Program-made: the position numbers and the translations under genes
The notes under the pieces: generated by a model
What the model saw: the letters and a program-made list of their open reading frames with translations, nothing else
Databases searched by the model: none
Told to the model about the DNA's origin: nothing
In this document: positions 51,291-60,338 of the stretch, in pieces
Numbering within the stretch: position 1 is the stretch's first letter
Layout: every line of letters starts with the position of its first letter
From: Leptospirales bacterium
Lineage (GTDB): Bacteria; Spirochaetota; Leptospiria; Leptospirales; Leptonemataceae
Direction of reading: 5' to 3'
NCBI GenBank assembly: GCA_019694655.1
Contig: JAIBBN010000015.1
Location: forward strand, 1 to 64,000
DNA length: 64,000 nt

Positions 51291-53293
51291 TCTGCCGCCG
51301 GGAAAAAGCGGCTCAGGCTGGGAAAAATGTGCAGAATAATCTCCCGGCCGCTGATCTTTACGCGTTCGCGATTGTACTCTACTTGCAAATCCACATGATA
51401 GGAGAGCGCATTCTTGAGCCGCTCGATACTATTGCCGAAATACAGATAGCGAACCGGATCAATTCCCGTAACCATCAATGGTATCAAATGAACTCGCTCC
51501 GGCTTCGTTCGACGAACAAAGCGAGTAATTGCCGAAATCGTATCGACTCCAGGATTGACGCGCACATTCTGAAACCAGGGCGGGGCATCCTGCGGAACAG
51601 CCTCATCCAGGTCGGTCTGAAAGTGAACTACCAACGGCATGTGAGAACTGCGCGAATAGTTCTTAAGAAAATGGATTACGCCTGGATGAAAGTTAGAGAC
51701 CAACACCATATTTTTACGATCAACTTCCTTGCCCTGGAAGGCCGGATACCAGAGGGCTAGCTCCAGCGGCGCCAGATTGAGTTTCTCCTGCCAGAGATCG
51801 TAAATTGCTTCAGAGGCCAGAAAGACGATCATATACAGCGCCATCAGCAGCACGACGAACCAGGCGCCGACCAAGAACTTGTTATATAGAATGTTAATCA
51901 GCATCAACACCATGGCGATGAAGCCCGGAATGGTCAAGAACCAGACGCGGCGCGCGCGGATCTGCCGAATCATATAGGCAAGCATATCGATCGATACTGC
52001 GGTGATAACCGCCAGTCCATACATGCTCTCAATCTTATGGCTGGATGGAAAAAAGTATATGATCACCAGGCTTAGTGCGCCCAGCAACATGGTTGCACGC
52101 GGATTGTAGACGCCTTCATGCCCGCCAATGACGGGCGCCGGACGCGTTCTGCGCCACGCCGTATCGCCGACGCCGCGCGGAAAAAATCGCGAACGCGATG
52201 CTCGCAGTATTTCCAGGGGGAAATCGGACTGGGCGGTCTGCGCCGCCAGTAGCAACATCAAAGTGGTAATGAATCCAAAGGGCGTGGCCAGCAAATCCAT
52301 CCCGGAAAATATGTAGCCCATCAATTCGATGCGTTCTGGAAAAATGATCCCACCGACAGTGCGGGCAATCTCGATTGGGACTGGGCGATGATGCAAGGCG
52401 TCATAGGTTGTTCCCAGACCGAGAAAATTGATCATCTGCATTCCATATGTGAACAGAACGATCAAATAGAGAATCCACATTGCAACGCGGATGGCTCGAC
52501 CTTTGTGAAAGGGGAAGTTCACGGAGGAGTAGCCAACTTCAACCCCGGTAACGAGCGTGGCGCCGTTAGCAATCGCCGATAGAGCCAGCGGCCAGAAGCT
52601 GGCGTTTTCGCTGTGAACATTGAGCAGCTCGGGCGGCTGCCAGCCATTGGTAAAAATCAAGACCAGACCGGTCACCTGAATAATAAGATTGAGGCCGTAG
52701 AAAGCCAGCACTGGCCAGATCATGTAACGGGCCAGATTCGCCAGTCCGTAGCGTTGAATGACCGACAGAAAAATGACAAAGCCAAGCGCCCAACGCAGCC
52801 GCGACTCCACCGGAATAAAATAGAGGGCTTCGACTCCAGCAATCACACTGAGCGCCTGCGTCGCTGGAAAATCGGAAAGCAAGCTGGCCGTGCCGCCCAT
52901 ACCCAGCAAGTGCAGCGCCTTCTTGAGCCGCGGATGATGTCGAATTTTGTGCGCCGTCAATGTTGCCGAAACAAAGGCGCCGCCGCCAAGGATCGGATGG
53001 ACGTGCTGTCGCGTCATTCGGTTGTAAACCAGAACTGCCAGCAGATAAACGCTCAGGATGACGCCGGCCGCCAGCAAAGTTGCAACGGCGCCGAGTCGAT
53101 AGTCATGTACCATCAAGACGACAGTAACGGCGATCACGGAATCGGCGCCGTAGGCCAGCGAGCTGCCGGGGTCGGTAAGAATGGTTGAAAAGATCAACCG
53201 AATGTCAGATAGCAGGGAAGGTGGCTTGCCGTTGTCCTCGTGGCCCTGTCCCTCAAACGCTTTGTATTTGCCAGCTTTGCTCTCAGCGGTCAT
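51287..53293 (-). CDS. APC-superfamily transporter, KimA-like potassium importer candidate (copy 1)
   Basis: The 668-residue protein has about 12 membrane helices and a C-terminal soluble domain of roughly 140 residues. It shares long identical stretches with its downstream neighbour, such as DPGSSLAYGAD, GGGAFVSAT, AQTAQSDFPLEILRA and RPAPVIGGHEGV, so the pair arose by tandem duplication. KimA-like features are the SLAYG segment and NKFLVGAWFVVLL. ATG start at 53293, with 72 bases to the peptide-transporter permease gene upstream. The conserved FHPGVIHFLK and HLIPLMVTGIDP in the tail may form a regulatory domain. Substrate is inferred, as for the second copy. Confidence 0.65.
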   Translation of the reverse strand: MTAESKAGKYKAFEGQGHEDNGKPPSLLSDIRLIFSTILTDPGSSLAYGADSVIAVTVVLMVHDYRLGAVATLLAAGVILSVYLLAVLVYNRMTRQHVHPILGGGAFVSATLTAHKIRHHPRLKKALHLLGMGGTASLLSDFPATQALSVIAGVEALYFIPVESRLRWALGFVIFLSVIQRYGLANLARYMIWPVLAFYGLNLIIQVTGLVLIFTNGWQPPELLNVHSENASFWPLALSAIANGATLVTGVEVGYSSVNFPFHKGRAIRVAMWILYLIVLFTYGMQMINFLGLGTTYDALHHRPVPIEIARTVGGIIFPERIELMGYIFSGMDLLATPFGFITTLMLLLAAQTAQSDFPLEILRASRSRFFPRGVGDTAWRRTRPAPVIGGHEGVYNPRATMLLGALSLVIIYFFPSSHKIESMYGLAVITAVSIDMLAYMIRQIRARRVWFLTIPGFIAMVLMLINILYNKFLVGAWFVVLLMALYMIVFLASEAIYDLWQEKLNLAPLELALWYPAFQGKEVDRKNMVLVSNFHPGVIHFLKNYSRSSHMPLVVHFQTDLDEAVPQDAPPWFQNVRVNPGVDTISAITRFVRRTKPERVHLIPLMVTGIDPVRYLYFGNSIERLKNALSYHVDLQVEYNRERVKISGREIILHIFPSLSRFFPAAD

Positions 53294-53365
53294 GAATTGC
53301 TGCGCTTACTACAATTGGATAAGAGCTGGCAGTGTCGTCGCCAGCAACATGCTCGCAAGCCCTTT

Positions 53366-54406
53366 TCAGTCCCGCAGCGTGGGCGCGCGTTCCGGGTCGA
53401 GAGCGCTGCGCAGCGCCTCGCCCAGCAGGTTCCAGGCAAGAGCCGCCGGCAAAATGCCCAGCAGCGATGCGCTGGCAAAAACCCACCAGATTGGCGGCGA
53501 GCGACTGAGTTCGATCTGAGCGTCGCTGAGCATCAGTCCCCAGGAGGAGGCGCCTGGCTGGGCGCCAATACCGATAAAAGTCAGCGCACTTTCAGCAAGG
53601 GTAAGAGCGGAAGCCTGCAGCGCCAACTGGATCGTCAGAGTGGGCGCCAGGTTAGGCAGTATGTGCCTGAAAAGAATACGTCCATGCGAAGCCCCGGCGG
53701 CGTGCGCCGCCCTTACAAAGGCCAGTTCGCGCAAGCGCAGAGTCTCGCCGCGTGTAATGCGCGCAAGTTCCACCCATCCGCTCAGTCCAAAGGCGACGCA
53801 CAGCCAGAACAAGGAGCGGCCAAAAACGACCAGGAAAGCCAGGGTCAACAGCAGCCACGGAACGCTGGCCACAACATTGTACAGCCATTGAATGAGATCA
53901 TCGATCCAACCGCCGCGATAACCGGAGATCAATCCGAGAGCGAGGCCCAGGGGCGCGCTGATAGCCAGAGAGCCAAGAATCAGCTTCCACGCAAGCCCGG
54001 CGCCCTTCAGGGTCAGATAGAGCGTATCCACGCCATTGCTGTCCGTTCCCAGCAGATGCCGCGAATGCAGGAGGCGATCCTCGCTCAGATCTGCACTGGC
54101 GCCGGCCAATTCGGTTTGCAGCGGTGCGCTGTAGCCGGCCTCCGGCGGCATCGACCGAAACGCCAGGTCCAACAAACTGAAATCAAATACTTGTGAACTA
54201 TCAGTAAACCGAATCTGGTCGATCCAGGCTGTAAGCGAATAGAAGCTGAGCAATGCGACGGCAAGCCCCGCGCCGCGTTGTTGCAATATGCGTCGCAGAA
54301 TACCGTCTGGATTGCGCACTGCGAAACAAATCAGCGCAAGCAGGGTCGCGGCGCCAGCTATCCACGCGGCGTTGCCAAGCCAGCGCATCAGATCAGCCTC
54401 GTTCAT
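53366..54406 (-). CDS. Peptide-type ABC transporter permease (OppC/DppC family)
   Basis: The 346-residue membrane protein has two extra helices at its N-terminus, a periplasmic segment ending in HLLGTDSNGVD (the OppC-family GTD motif) and five more helices. The EAA loop RAAHAAGASHGRILFRHILPN contacts an ATPase. It overlaps the OppB-like gene by four bases. It completes a binding protein-OppB-OppC operon that contains no ATPase gene. The ATPases of the divergent operon (61388 and 62371) are the obvious candidates to energise it. Substrate unknown, peptides likely. Confidence 0.82.
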   Translation of the reverse strand: MNEADLMRWLGNAAWIAGAATLLALICFAVRNPDGILRRILQQRGAGLAVALLSFYSLTAWIDQIRFTDSSQVFDFSLLDLAFRSMPPEAGYSAPLQTELAGASADLSEDRLLHSRHLLGTDSNGVDTLYLTLKGAGLAWKLILGSLAISAPLGLALGLISGYRGGWIDDLIQWLYNVVASVPWLLLTLAFLVVFGRSLFWLCVAFGLSGWVELARITRGETLRLRELAFVRAAHAAGASHGRILFRHILPNLAPTLTIQLALQASALTLAESALTFIGIGAQPGASSWGLMLSDAQIELSRSPPIWWVFASASLLGILPAALAWNLLGEALRSALDPERAPTLRD

Positions 54407-55404
54407 GACTGCTGATCCTGTCCAGGCCGAATGCGAGGGTCCGCGACGGCATAGGCAATGTCTGCTGCCAGCGCGGCCAGAGCGCCGGCGGCGCCGCCGA
54501 GGTAGACCAGCGCCTGGATAACCGGCAGGTCCTGGCCGGCCAGGGCCGAATACATCATATCGCCAACGCCGGCGATGCCAAAGAATTGTTCAATGAGCAG
54601 GGAGCCGGCGACCAGAAACGGAAGCATGAGCGAGATTTGGGTTATGATCGGCGGCGCGGCGGCCCGTAACACGTGAACAAAGAGCAGTCGGGATTCGGAA
54701 ATGCCGCGCGCTCGCGCCGCTCGCAAGAATACGGCACGAGTCTGCTCCAGGAAGGCTGTACGATAGAAGCGCAAATTTGCGCCCAGCGTCGCCAGGACGG
54801 CGGTCAGAATTGGCGCTGCGATGTGATTGTAGACCGGCGCCAGTTTCATCGTCGACGCAAAGAGGTAGGTTGTGGCCAGAATAAACAGCGGCAGTGCAAT
54901 ACTGAGCATTACGATACTTGCCAGCGATACAATTCGATCGAAGGGCGTTGCGTACAGGTATGCCTGCAACAGGGCCAGCAGCAGGCTGATTACAATGGAG
55001 ATAGCCAGGGCCGGTCCCATGATGGAGAGCGTGGCGCTCAATCGCTGGCCCAGCGATGCCAGTACCGGAGCGCCGCTGCGATCAATCCCGAAGTCAAGGC
55101 GCAGCAGAGCTTTCAGGTGCAGCCCCAATTGCGAGTGGAACAATCCCATGCCAGCGAATTCCGGGTGTTTCCGTCCATCGGGCCGCAGCGAATCCGCGTC
55201 AGCCGGCAGGTTCAAGAAAATCGGCAAATGATAGTTATGATTGCGAACCCATTGTTGCAGTCGTTCCTGGGGCGCTTGCGGCATCTGGACAGCAGCAATG
55301 GACAGAGGGTCGTTTACATGAAACAATAGAAAGGTCAATAGTATGACGCCCAGCCAAACGGGAATGAATTGCAGAGCGCGTCGAAATAGATAGGCCTTCA
55401 TCAT
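54403..55404 (-). CDS. Peptide-type ABC transporter permease (OppB/DppB family)
   Basis: The 333-residue protein starts with the OppB-type first helix (AYLFRRALQFIPVWLGVILLT, residues 3-23 in part) and has a long periplasmic loop with FGIDRSG before the core helices. The EAA-type loop AARARGISESRLLFVHVLRAA follows. OppB-type permeases pair with OppC to form the channel. ATGA overlaps couple it to the binding-protein gene before and the OppC gene after. No ATPase gene follows in this operon. Confidence 0.82.
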   Translation of the reverse strand: MMKAYLFRRALQFIPVWLGVILLTFLLFHVNDPLSIAAVQMPQAPQERLQQWVRNHNYHLPIFLNLPADADSLRPDGRKHPEFAGMGLFHSQLGLHLKALLRLDFGIDRSGAPVLASLGQRLSATLSIMGPALAISIVISLLLALLQAYLYATPFDRIVSLASIVMLSIALPLFILATTYLFASTMKLAPVYNHIAAPILTAVLATLGANLRFYRTAFLEQTRAVFLRAARARGISESRLLFVHVLRAAAPPIITQISLMLPFLVAGSLLIEQFFGIAGVGDMMYSALAGQDLPVIQALVYLGGAAGALAALAADIAYAVADPRIRPGQDQQS

Positions 55405-57395
55405 TTTCCTGCGTGGCGGCGAAAACTATGCAGCGAATACCATAAGAGCAGCAACAACGCGCCGGCGATTGCAGATAGGCTGAGCCAGGCGCTGTACCCG
55501 GGACGATTCCATTCGTCGGTCAGGGCCGCACGGCGCGCCGCATCGAGATCCCAGTATTTCATTTCGCGAAACTCCAGAGGGCTTGGCTTGACCGGCGCCG
55601 TCCAGGGCTGCACATACTGGTGACTGGCGCGATGGATCAGTACCGCCACGGGCATGTCGTTTTCAAGCATGGTCAGCATTGCTTCGATATGTCGCTCGCG
55701 CTCAGGTCCAGGCGGAAGTGCGCGAACCAGTTCATATTTGCGATCGTAGGCGGGATTGGCGTACTGCGTAGAATTGTAGGTGTTGCTGCGGTTTGGCGAA
55801 TAGAACAGCTGCAGGAAATTTTGCGGATCGGGATAGTCTGCGCCCCACGCCCAGTGCATCATTACAAAGTCGCGCTGGTTCCATTTCTGTATCAGCGATG
55901 GAAAATCGAGCTGTTCAATGCGCAATCGAACGCCCGCTTCGGCAAAGCGGGCGGCATAGTAAGCGTAGACAGGTGCGCGGCCTTGCGCCGCCCGATCGAA
56001 GTAGGGTATCTCCAGCGCACTTCCAGAGCCTGGATCCCTTCCGTCTGGATAGCCTGCCTGGCGCAGCAGTCTTTGCGCCTCCTCAAGATTACGCTGCGCC
56101 CAGGGATTCTGATGATCGGCGCGGTAGCCTTCCATACCCGGCGGCAGGATGCTGGCCGCGGGCTGCGCGCGCTGATAGTAGAAGCGACGAATCAAATCGT
56201 TGCGATCAATCAACAAGGATAGCGCCCGTCGCAGGGCTACGTTATTTTGAAAGAGAGGATGCTGGAGGTTGTACTGCCAGCCAAAAGTGGCAAACTCAAC
56301 CTGATCAAAGCGTTGGACGCCGCGCGTACGGTACTGTTCCAGCAGCTGGGGAGTCATCAACAATCGCTCTTGTAAGTCAAGCTTATTGCGGTAGAGATCA
56401 AGATAGCCCTGGCCAAAGAGTATCCATTTGGGCGGACCGCGTTTGATAATTGCGATGTGGACGCTGTCCAGAATTGGCAGGCGCTGTCCGGCGTGTTGCA
56501 GCAGTCCCGCTTGGGCATCCTGCGGCTCGCCGCTGGCGGGATATAAGTCGTCCTGCCGATAGTTTTCATTGCGACGCAGCAAGATATATTGCTGATCGCG
56601 CCATTCGGCGAGTTGAAAGGGCCCGGCGCCGACGGGATGCCGTGCAAAGGGAGGTCGACGCTGGCCGTCATAATAGAGTACACATTCCTCCGCGACCGGC
56701 GCTCCGCTTACGTTGGCAAAGAAGTAAATGGCTTCGGCCGGAGAGTCAGAAAAGAGCAGGCGTATGCCGCGCTGACCAAAGCGTTCAATTCCGGAGATCG
56801 GCGCGGCGTAGGCCCGAATTATTGCCGCCGGATCTCCGCTTTCAGCAGCACGATTGAGCTCGGCGCTGAACTGATCAAAGCCAAGCAAGCGACTCTGAAG
56901 CAGCGCCTTGCCAAAAGGGGCCAGTCGATCGTCGGCGGCGCGCTTGATTGCGAAAATCAGATCGTCGATTTGTACCGAGCGGCCGACGCCTCCCGCAAAA
57001 CAGGGATCATCCTGAAAGCGAAGGCCTGGCTTCAATTCAAAGGCAAGCGTCCAGTACTGTCGTCCATTGCGCAGGAGGCGTTGGCGCTCAGGGAGCGCTG
57101 TGGCCATGGAGGGGATCATCTGCAACGGGCGTTTCAGGTAGTGAAACTCATAGGGCGTGTCATAGATTTGCGAAGCAATGTAGAATGAATCGATATCCGT
57201 CACCCGCGCCGGATCAAGGGTTGCCGGATTCTCTTCCATGCTTGTATAAAGGCTCTTGCCCGGTGCAAAATTGCCAAAGGGATGATTGTTACACGCGGCA
57301 AAGAACAACGCAAGACATGGCAATAGCAGAATGGCAAAGCCAGAGAGCCGACCGGAAATCCGCACGCTTTTGCTGGTTTGGCCGCTCCCGTACAC
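55401..57395 (-). CDS. Family 5 substrate-binding lipoprotein of a peptide-type ABC transporter
   Basis: The 664-residue protein has a lipoprotein signal (about residues 11-36) ending in the lipobox FAAC, then ENPATLDPARVTDIDSFYIASQIYD, the usual start of a family 5 solute-binding domain. Further family features include ALSLLIDRNDLI. A hydrophobic C-terminal helix (YSAWLSLSAIAGALLLLLWY) may anchor it a second time. This is unusual in the family. A GTG at 57395 is preferred for its GGAGGGG ribosome site. A GTG at 57365 nearer the signal is the alternative. Transport substrates are probably peptides. Confidence 0.8.
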   Translation of the reverse strand: MYGSGQTSKSVRISGRLSGFAILLLPCLALFFAACNNHPFGNFAPGKSLYTSMEENPATLDPARVTDIDSFYIASQIYDTPYEFHYLKRPLQMIPSMATALPERQRLLRNGRQYWTLAFELKPGLRFQDDPCFAGGVGRSVQIDDLIFAIKRAADDRLAPFGKALLQSRLLGFDQFSAELNRAAESGDPAAIIRAYAAPISGIERFGQRGIRLLFSDSPAEAIYFFANVSGAPVAEECVLYYDGQRRPPFARHPVGAGPFQLAEWRDQQYILLRRNENYRQDDLYPASGEPQDAQAGLLQHAGQRLPILDSVHIAIIKRGPPKWILFGQGYLDLYRNKLDLQERLLMTPQLLEQYRTRGVQRFDQVEFATFGWQYNLQHPLFQNNVALRRALSLLIDRNDLIRRFYYQRAQPAASILPPGMEGYRADHQNPWAQRNLEEAQRLLRQAGYPDGRDPGSGSALEIPYFDRAAQGRAPVYAYYAARFAEAGVRLRIEQLDFPSLIQKWNQRDFVMMHWAWGADYPDPQNFLQLFYSPNRSNTYNSTQYANPAYDRKYELVRALPPGPERERHIEAMLTMLENDMPVAVLIHRASHQYVQPWTAPVKPSPLEFREMKYWDLDAARRAALTDEWNRPGYSAWLSLSAIAGALLLLLWYSLHSFRRHAGK

Positions 57396-57397
57396 TT

Positions 57398-57404
57398 CCC
57401 CTCC
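57398..57404 (-). promoter_or_regulatory. Ribosome-binding site for the left-hand binding-protein gene
   Basis: On the minus strand GGAGGGG ends two bases before the GTG at 57395 (four bases from the GGAGG core). It supports that start. The alternative GTG at 57365 has no such site. The 120-base divergent gap to the right-hand gene showed no convincing promoter. Confidence 0.45.
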
Positions 57405-57515
57405 GATACCGACAGCCAGTGCAAATCTCCTTGCGCTGCAATGCCAGGCCGCCGATGGGTCGTCTATTGCAGAGTCCGTCGTCTGCGTCACCCCTTTCCA
57501 GGATTGTTCCCGCTC

Positions 57516-59303
57516 ATGATGAAACTTCCCGCTTCGATGATAACTGGCATATTCGCTGCGCTGGCGATCCTGTCCGGCTGCGGGGACAATGGCGGCGCTC
57601 AGCTGCCGGCGATAGTCGATCAGCCGCTGCCGCTGCAGGGCGGCGGTCAGTTTGATCCAGTCGCAGCAGCCGGTGCGCAAAAGGGCGGCGAATATCGCAC
57701 CTGGGGCGGCCCCTTTCCAAAATCATTGAATAGCTGGTTGGACAACTGGTCCACATCCGCCGAGATCAACGCCTTACTGTTTCATCAGCTGGCGGATATG
57801 CACAGCGTCGAGGATCGACCAGTTCCAGATCTGGCCAGTTCATGGCGTGCGGAAGCAGATGGCCGCAGTTTCATTTTTGAAATCGATCCGGCTGCAGTTT
57901 GGAGCGATGGCAAGCCCGTCACCGCCGAGGACGTCCAGTTCTACTACGACACGATCATGAATCCGAAGAATCTAACGGTGGTTGCGCGCTCGATTGTAGA
58001 TCGCTTCGAAAGGCCGGAGATTCTTTCGGAGCGTAGCGTGCGCATTCGCGCCAGGGAACGCTACTGGAAAGCCTTCTGGGACGCTGCGTCCTTTGTCGCT
58101 TTCCCCAAGCATGTCTGGGAGGGTCAGGATTTTAACAGCATCAATTTCGAATTTCCCGTTGTCAATGGACCCTACCGCTTGCGCGAAGTGCGTCGCAATC
58201 GCTATGCGCTGCTGGAGCGCCGCGCCGACTGGTGGGCGCGCAATCGGCGCTACAATCAGAACAAGTTCAATTTTGACTATATCCGTTATCGCTTTATGGA
58301 AGACCGCAATGCGGCCCTCGAGGCATTCAAAAAGGGCGACTACGATCTCTACGCTGTCTACACTGCGTCGATCTGGGTACAGCAGACCGATTTCGACCAG
58401 ATTCGAAATAACTGGGTCGTCCGGCAGACTGTTTACAATCGCATGCCGCTTGGCTTCCAGGGCATTGCCATCAATATGCGCCGCGAGAAGTTCCAGGACG
58501 TCCGCGTTCGACGCGCCCTGACGCTGCTGCTCAATCGTGCGCAGCTCAATGAAAAGCTGATGTTCGATCAGTATGTCCTGTTGAATTCCTACTTTCCGGA
58601 TCTCTATCCCGGCAACGTGAATCCCGCTGCGCCGTCCGCGACTTACGATCCGGAACTGGCCCGCCGATTGCTGGATGAGGCAGGCTGGCGCGTGGGACCG
58701 GGCGGCATCCGTACGCGCGAGGGCCAGGCCCTGTCGGTCAGTTTCTTGACCGACTCCGCCGATCAACGTCACCTCAACGTCTTTGTAGAAGATCTCAAAC
58801 GCGCCGGCATTCAGGCCTCCATTGAACAGCTCTCCAAGGCCGAAGTAACAAAGCGTACCGATGCATTTCAATTTGATCTCTACTGGATCAACACCGGCAG
58901 CGGGCGTTTAAAAGATCCGGAACCATTGTTTCTTTCTACTTTTGCGCACCAGGAGGCCTCTTACAACCTGCCTGGCGTCGAGGATGCGCAGGTGGATCGG
59001 TTTCTCGAAGACCTGCGCGGCGAAGAAAATCTTGGACGGCGCAATGAAATCTTGAAGCGTCTGGATCAAAGGCTTCTGGAATTGCAGCCTTACATTCTGC
59101 TGTGGCAGTCCGATCGGGATCGCGTGCTCTACTGGAATCGCTTTGGGATGCCGGCCAATCCCTTTGGCAAGTACGCGCGCGAGAACGCAGCGATTGTATA
59201 CTGGTGGTTCGATCGAGATCGCGCTGCGGCCCTGGATCGAGCGCAGCAGAGCAACCAGGCGCTGCCGTCGCTGCCGTCTGAAATTCACTACAACGGGCCC
59301 TGA
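57516..59303 (+). CDS. Family 5 substrate-binding lipoprotein (YejA-like)
   Basis: The 595-residue protein has a lipoprotein signal with lipobox LSGC near residues 19-22 and a family 5 binding domain (FPKSLNSWLDN, VWSDGKPVTAEDVQFYYDT, VRRALTLLLNR). The early GGPFPKSLNSW segment and length recall YejA of E. coli, the binding protein of the YejABEF peptide/microcin C importer. The permeases that follow are also of the YejB and YejE type. ATG at 57516 with a second ATG at 57519. It would capture peptides in the periplasm. Confidence 0.85.
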   Translation: MMKLPASMITGIFAALAILSGCGDNGGAQLPAIVDQPLPLQGGGQFDPVAAAGAQKGGEYRTWGGPFPKSLNSWLDNWSTSAEINALLFHQLADMHSVEDRPVPDLASSWRAEADGRSFIFEIDPAAVWSDGKPVTAEDVQFYYDTIMNPKNLTVVARSIVDRFERPEILSERSVRIRARERYWKAFWDAASFVAFPKHVWEGQDFNSINFEFPVVNGPYRLREVRRNRYALLERRADWWARNRRYNQNKFNFDYIRYRFMEDRNAALEAFKKGDYDLYAVYTASIWVQQTDFDQIRNNWVVRQTVYNRMPLGFQGIAINMRREKFQDVRVRRALTLLLNRAQLNEKLMFDQYVLLNSYFPDLYPGNVNPAAPSATYDPELARRLLDEAGWRVGPGGIRTREGQALSVSFLTDSADQRHLNVFVEDLKRAGIQASIEQLSKAEVTKRTDAFQFDLYWINTGSGRLKDPEPLFLSTFAHQEASYNLPGVEDAQVDRFLEDLRGEENLGRRNEILKRLDQRLLELQPYILLWQSDRDRVLYWNRFGMPANPFGKYARENAAIVYWWFDRDRAAALDRAQQSNQALPSLPSEIHYNGP

Positions 59304-59324
59304 GATTCCAGGCGGAAGCTTGTT

Positions 59325-60338
59325 GTGAGAGCTTATCTAATTCGGAGGCTGCTGCTGATGATCCCCACCATTCTGGGGATCACACTGATCGTATTTGGCA
59401 TCACGCATATTCTGCCCGGCGGACCGGTGGAACAGTACATTGCCCGAACGCGAGCCAGTCTTGGTCTGCAGGGCGTGGACGTATCGCGAGCTATCACGCC
59501 ACAGGAAGTCAACAATATCCGCGCCTACTATGGATTCGATCGTCCTTTTCATGAGCGCTACCTGCGCTGGCTGGGCGGCGCACTGACCTTGGACCTCGGT
59601 CGTTCCTATACCTACCACGAGCCGGTATGGGATGTAATTCGGGCGCGCTTTCCGGTTTCGTTGTTCTTTGGTCTGACTTCCTTCCTCTTTGCCTACGCCG
59701 TATGTATTCCTCTGGGATTAAAGAAGGCGTTGCTGCACCACAGCGCTTTTGACGTCAGCACGACGGCAATTATCTTTGCCGGCTATGTGGTGCCTGGCTT
59801 TGTTCTGGGCTTGCTCCTGATTGTCTTCTTCGCTGGCGGAAATTTTCTCGACCTTTTTCCCATTGGCGGCATTGTTTCCGATAACTGGGAGCTACTCTCT
59901 TTTCCAGGCCGCGTTCTGGACTTCTTGCACCACATGTTTCTGCCGCTGGTCTGCTATATGGCCTCGGAGTTTGCCTTCCTGACGCTGCTGATGAAGAACA
60001 GCCTGCTCGACGAAATGTCGCGCGACTATCTGCGTACGGCAATTGTCAAAGGTTCGGAGTTTGATCGCGCTGTATGGCGCCACGCGCTCAAAAATGCCCT
60101 GATTCCAATTGTGACGCGATTGAGCGAAGTCTTTACGCTTATTTTCGCCGGCGCACTCTTGATCGAAAAGGTATTTAACATTGATGGCATGGGCAAACTC
60201 ATGTACGAATCGATCATGGATCGCGACTACCCGGTTGCCATGGGACTGATTCTGTTGATCAGTTTGCTGGCTATGCTGGGGCGCCTCTTTTCCGATATGA
60301 TGTACGTCGTCGTCGATCCGCGGATCAGGTTGGATTGA
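59325..60338 (+). CDS. yejB: Peptide ABC transporter permease (YejB-like)
   Basis: The 337-residue protein begins with a YejB/OppB first helix and has THILPGGPVEQYIAR, the PGGPV segment typical of YejB. Core helices and the EAA loop TAIVKGSEFDRAVWRHALKNA follow, and it ends DPRIRLD. GTG start 21 bases after the binding-protein stop. Its end overlaps the next permease by four bases. With YejE it should form the inner-membrane channel. Confidence 0.85.
   Translation: MRAYLIRRLLLMIPTILGITLIVFGITHILPGGPVEQYIARTRASLGLQGVDVSRAITPQEVNNIRAYYGFDRPFHERYLRWLGGALTLDLGRSYTYHEPVWDVIRARFPVSLFFGLTSFLFAYAVCIPLGLKKALLHHSAFDVSTTAIIFAGYVVPGFVLGLLLIVFFAGGNFLDLFPIGGIVSDNWELLSFPGRVLDFLHHMFLPLVCYMASEFAFLTLLMKNSLLDEMSRDYLRTAIVKGSEFDRAVWRHALKNALIPIVTRLSEVFTLIFAGALLIEKVFNIDGMGKLMYESIMDRDYPVAMGLILLISLLAMLGRLFSDMMYVVVDPRIRLD

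Noticed and set aside
45934-53293. A complete Kdp potassium ATPase operon
   Set aside because: KdpD and KdpE are present, but no protein with KdpA, KdpB or KdpC features is encoded in the window.
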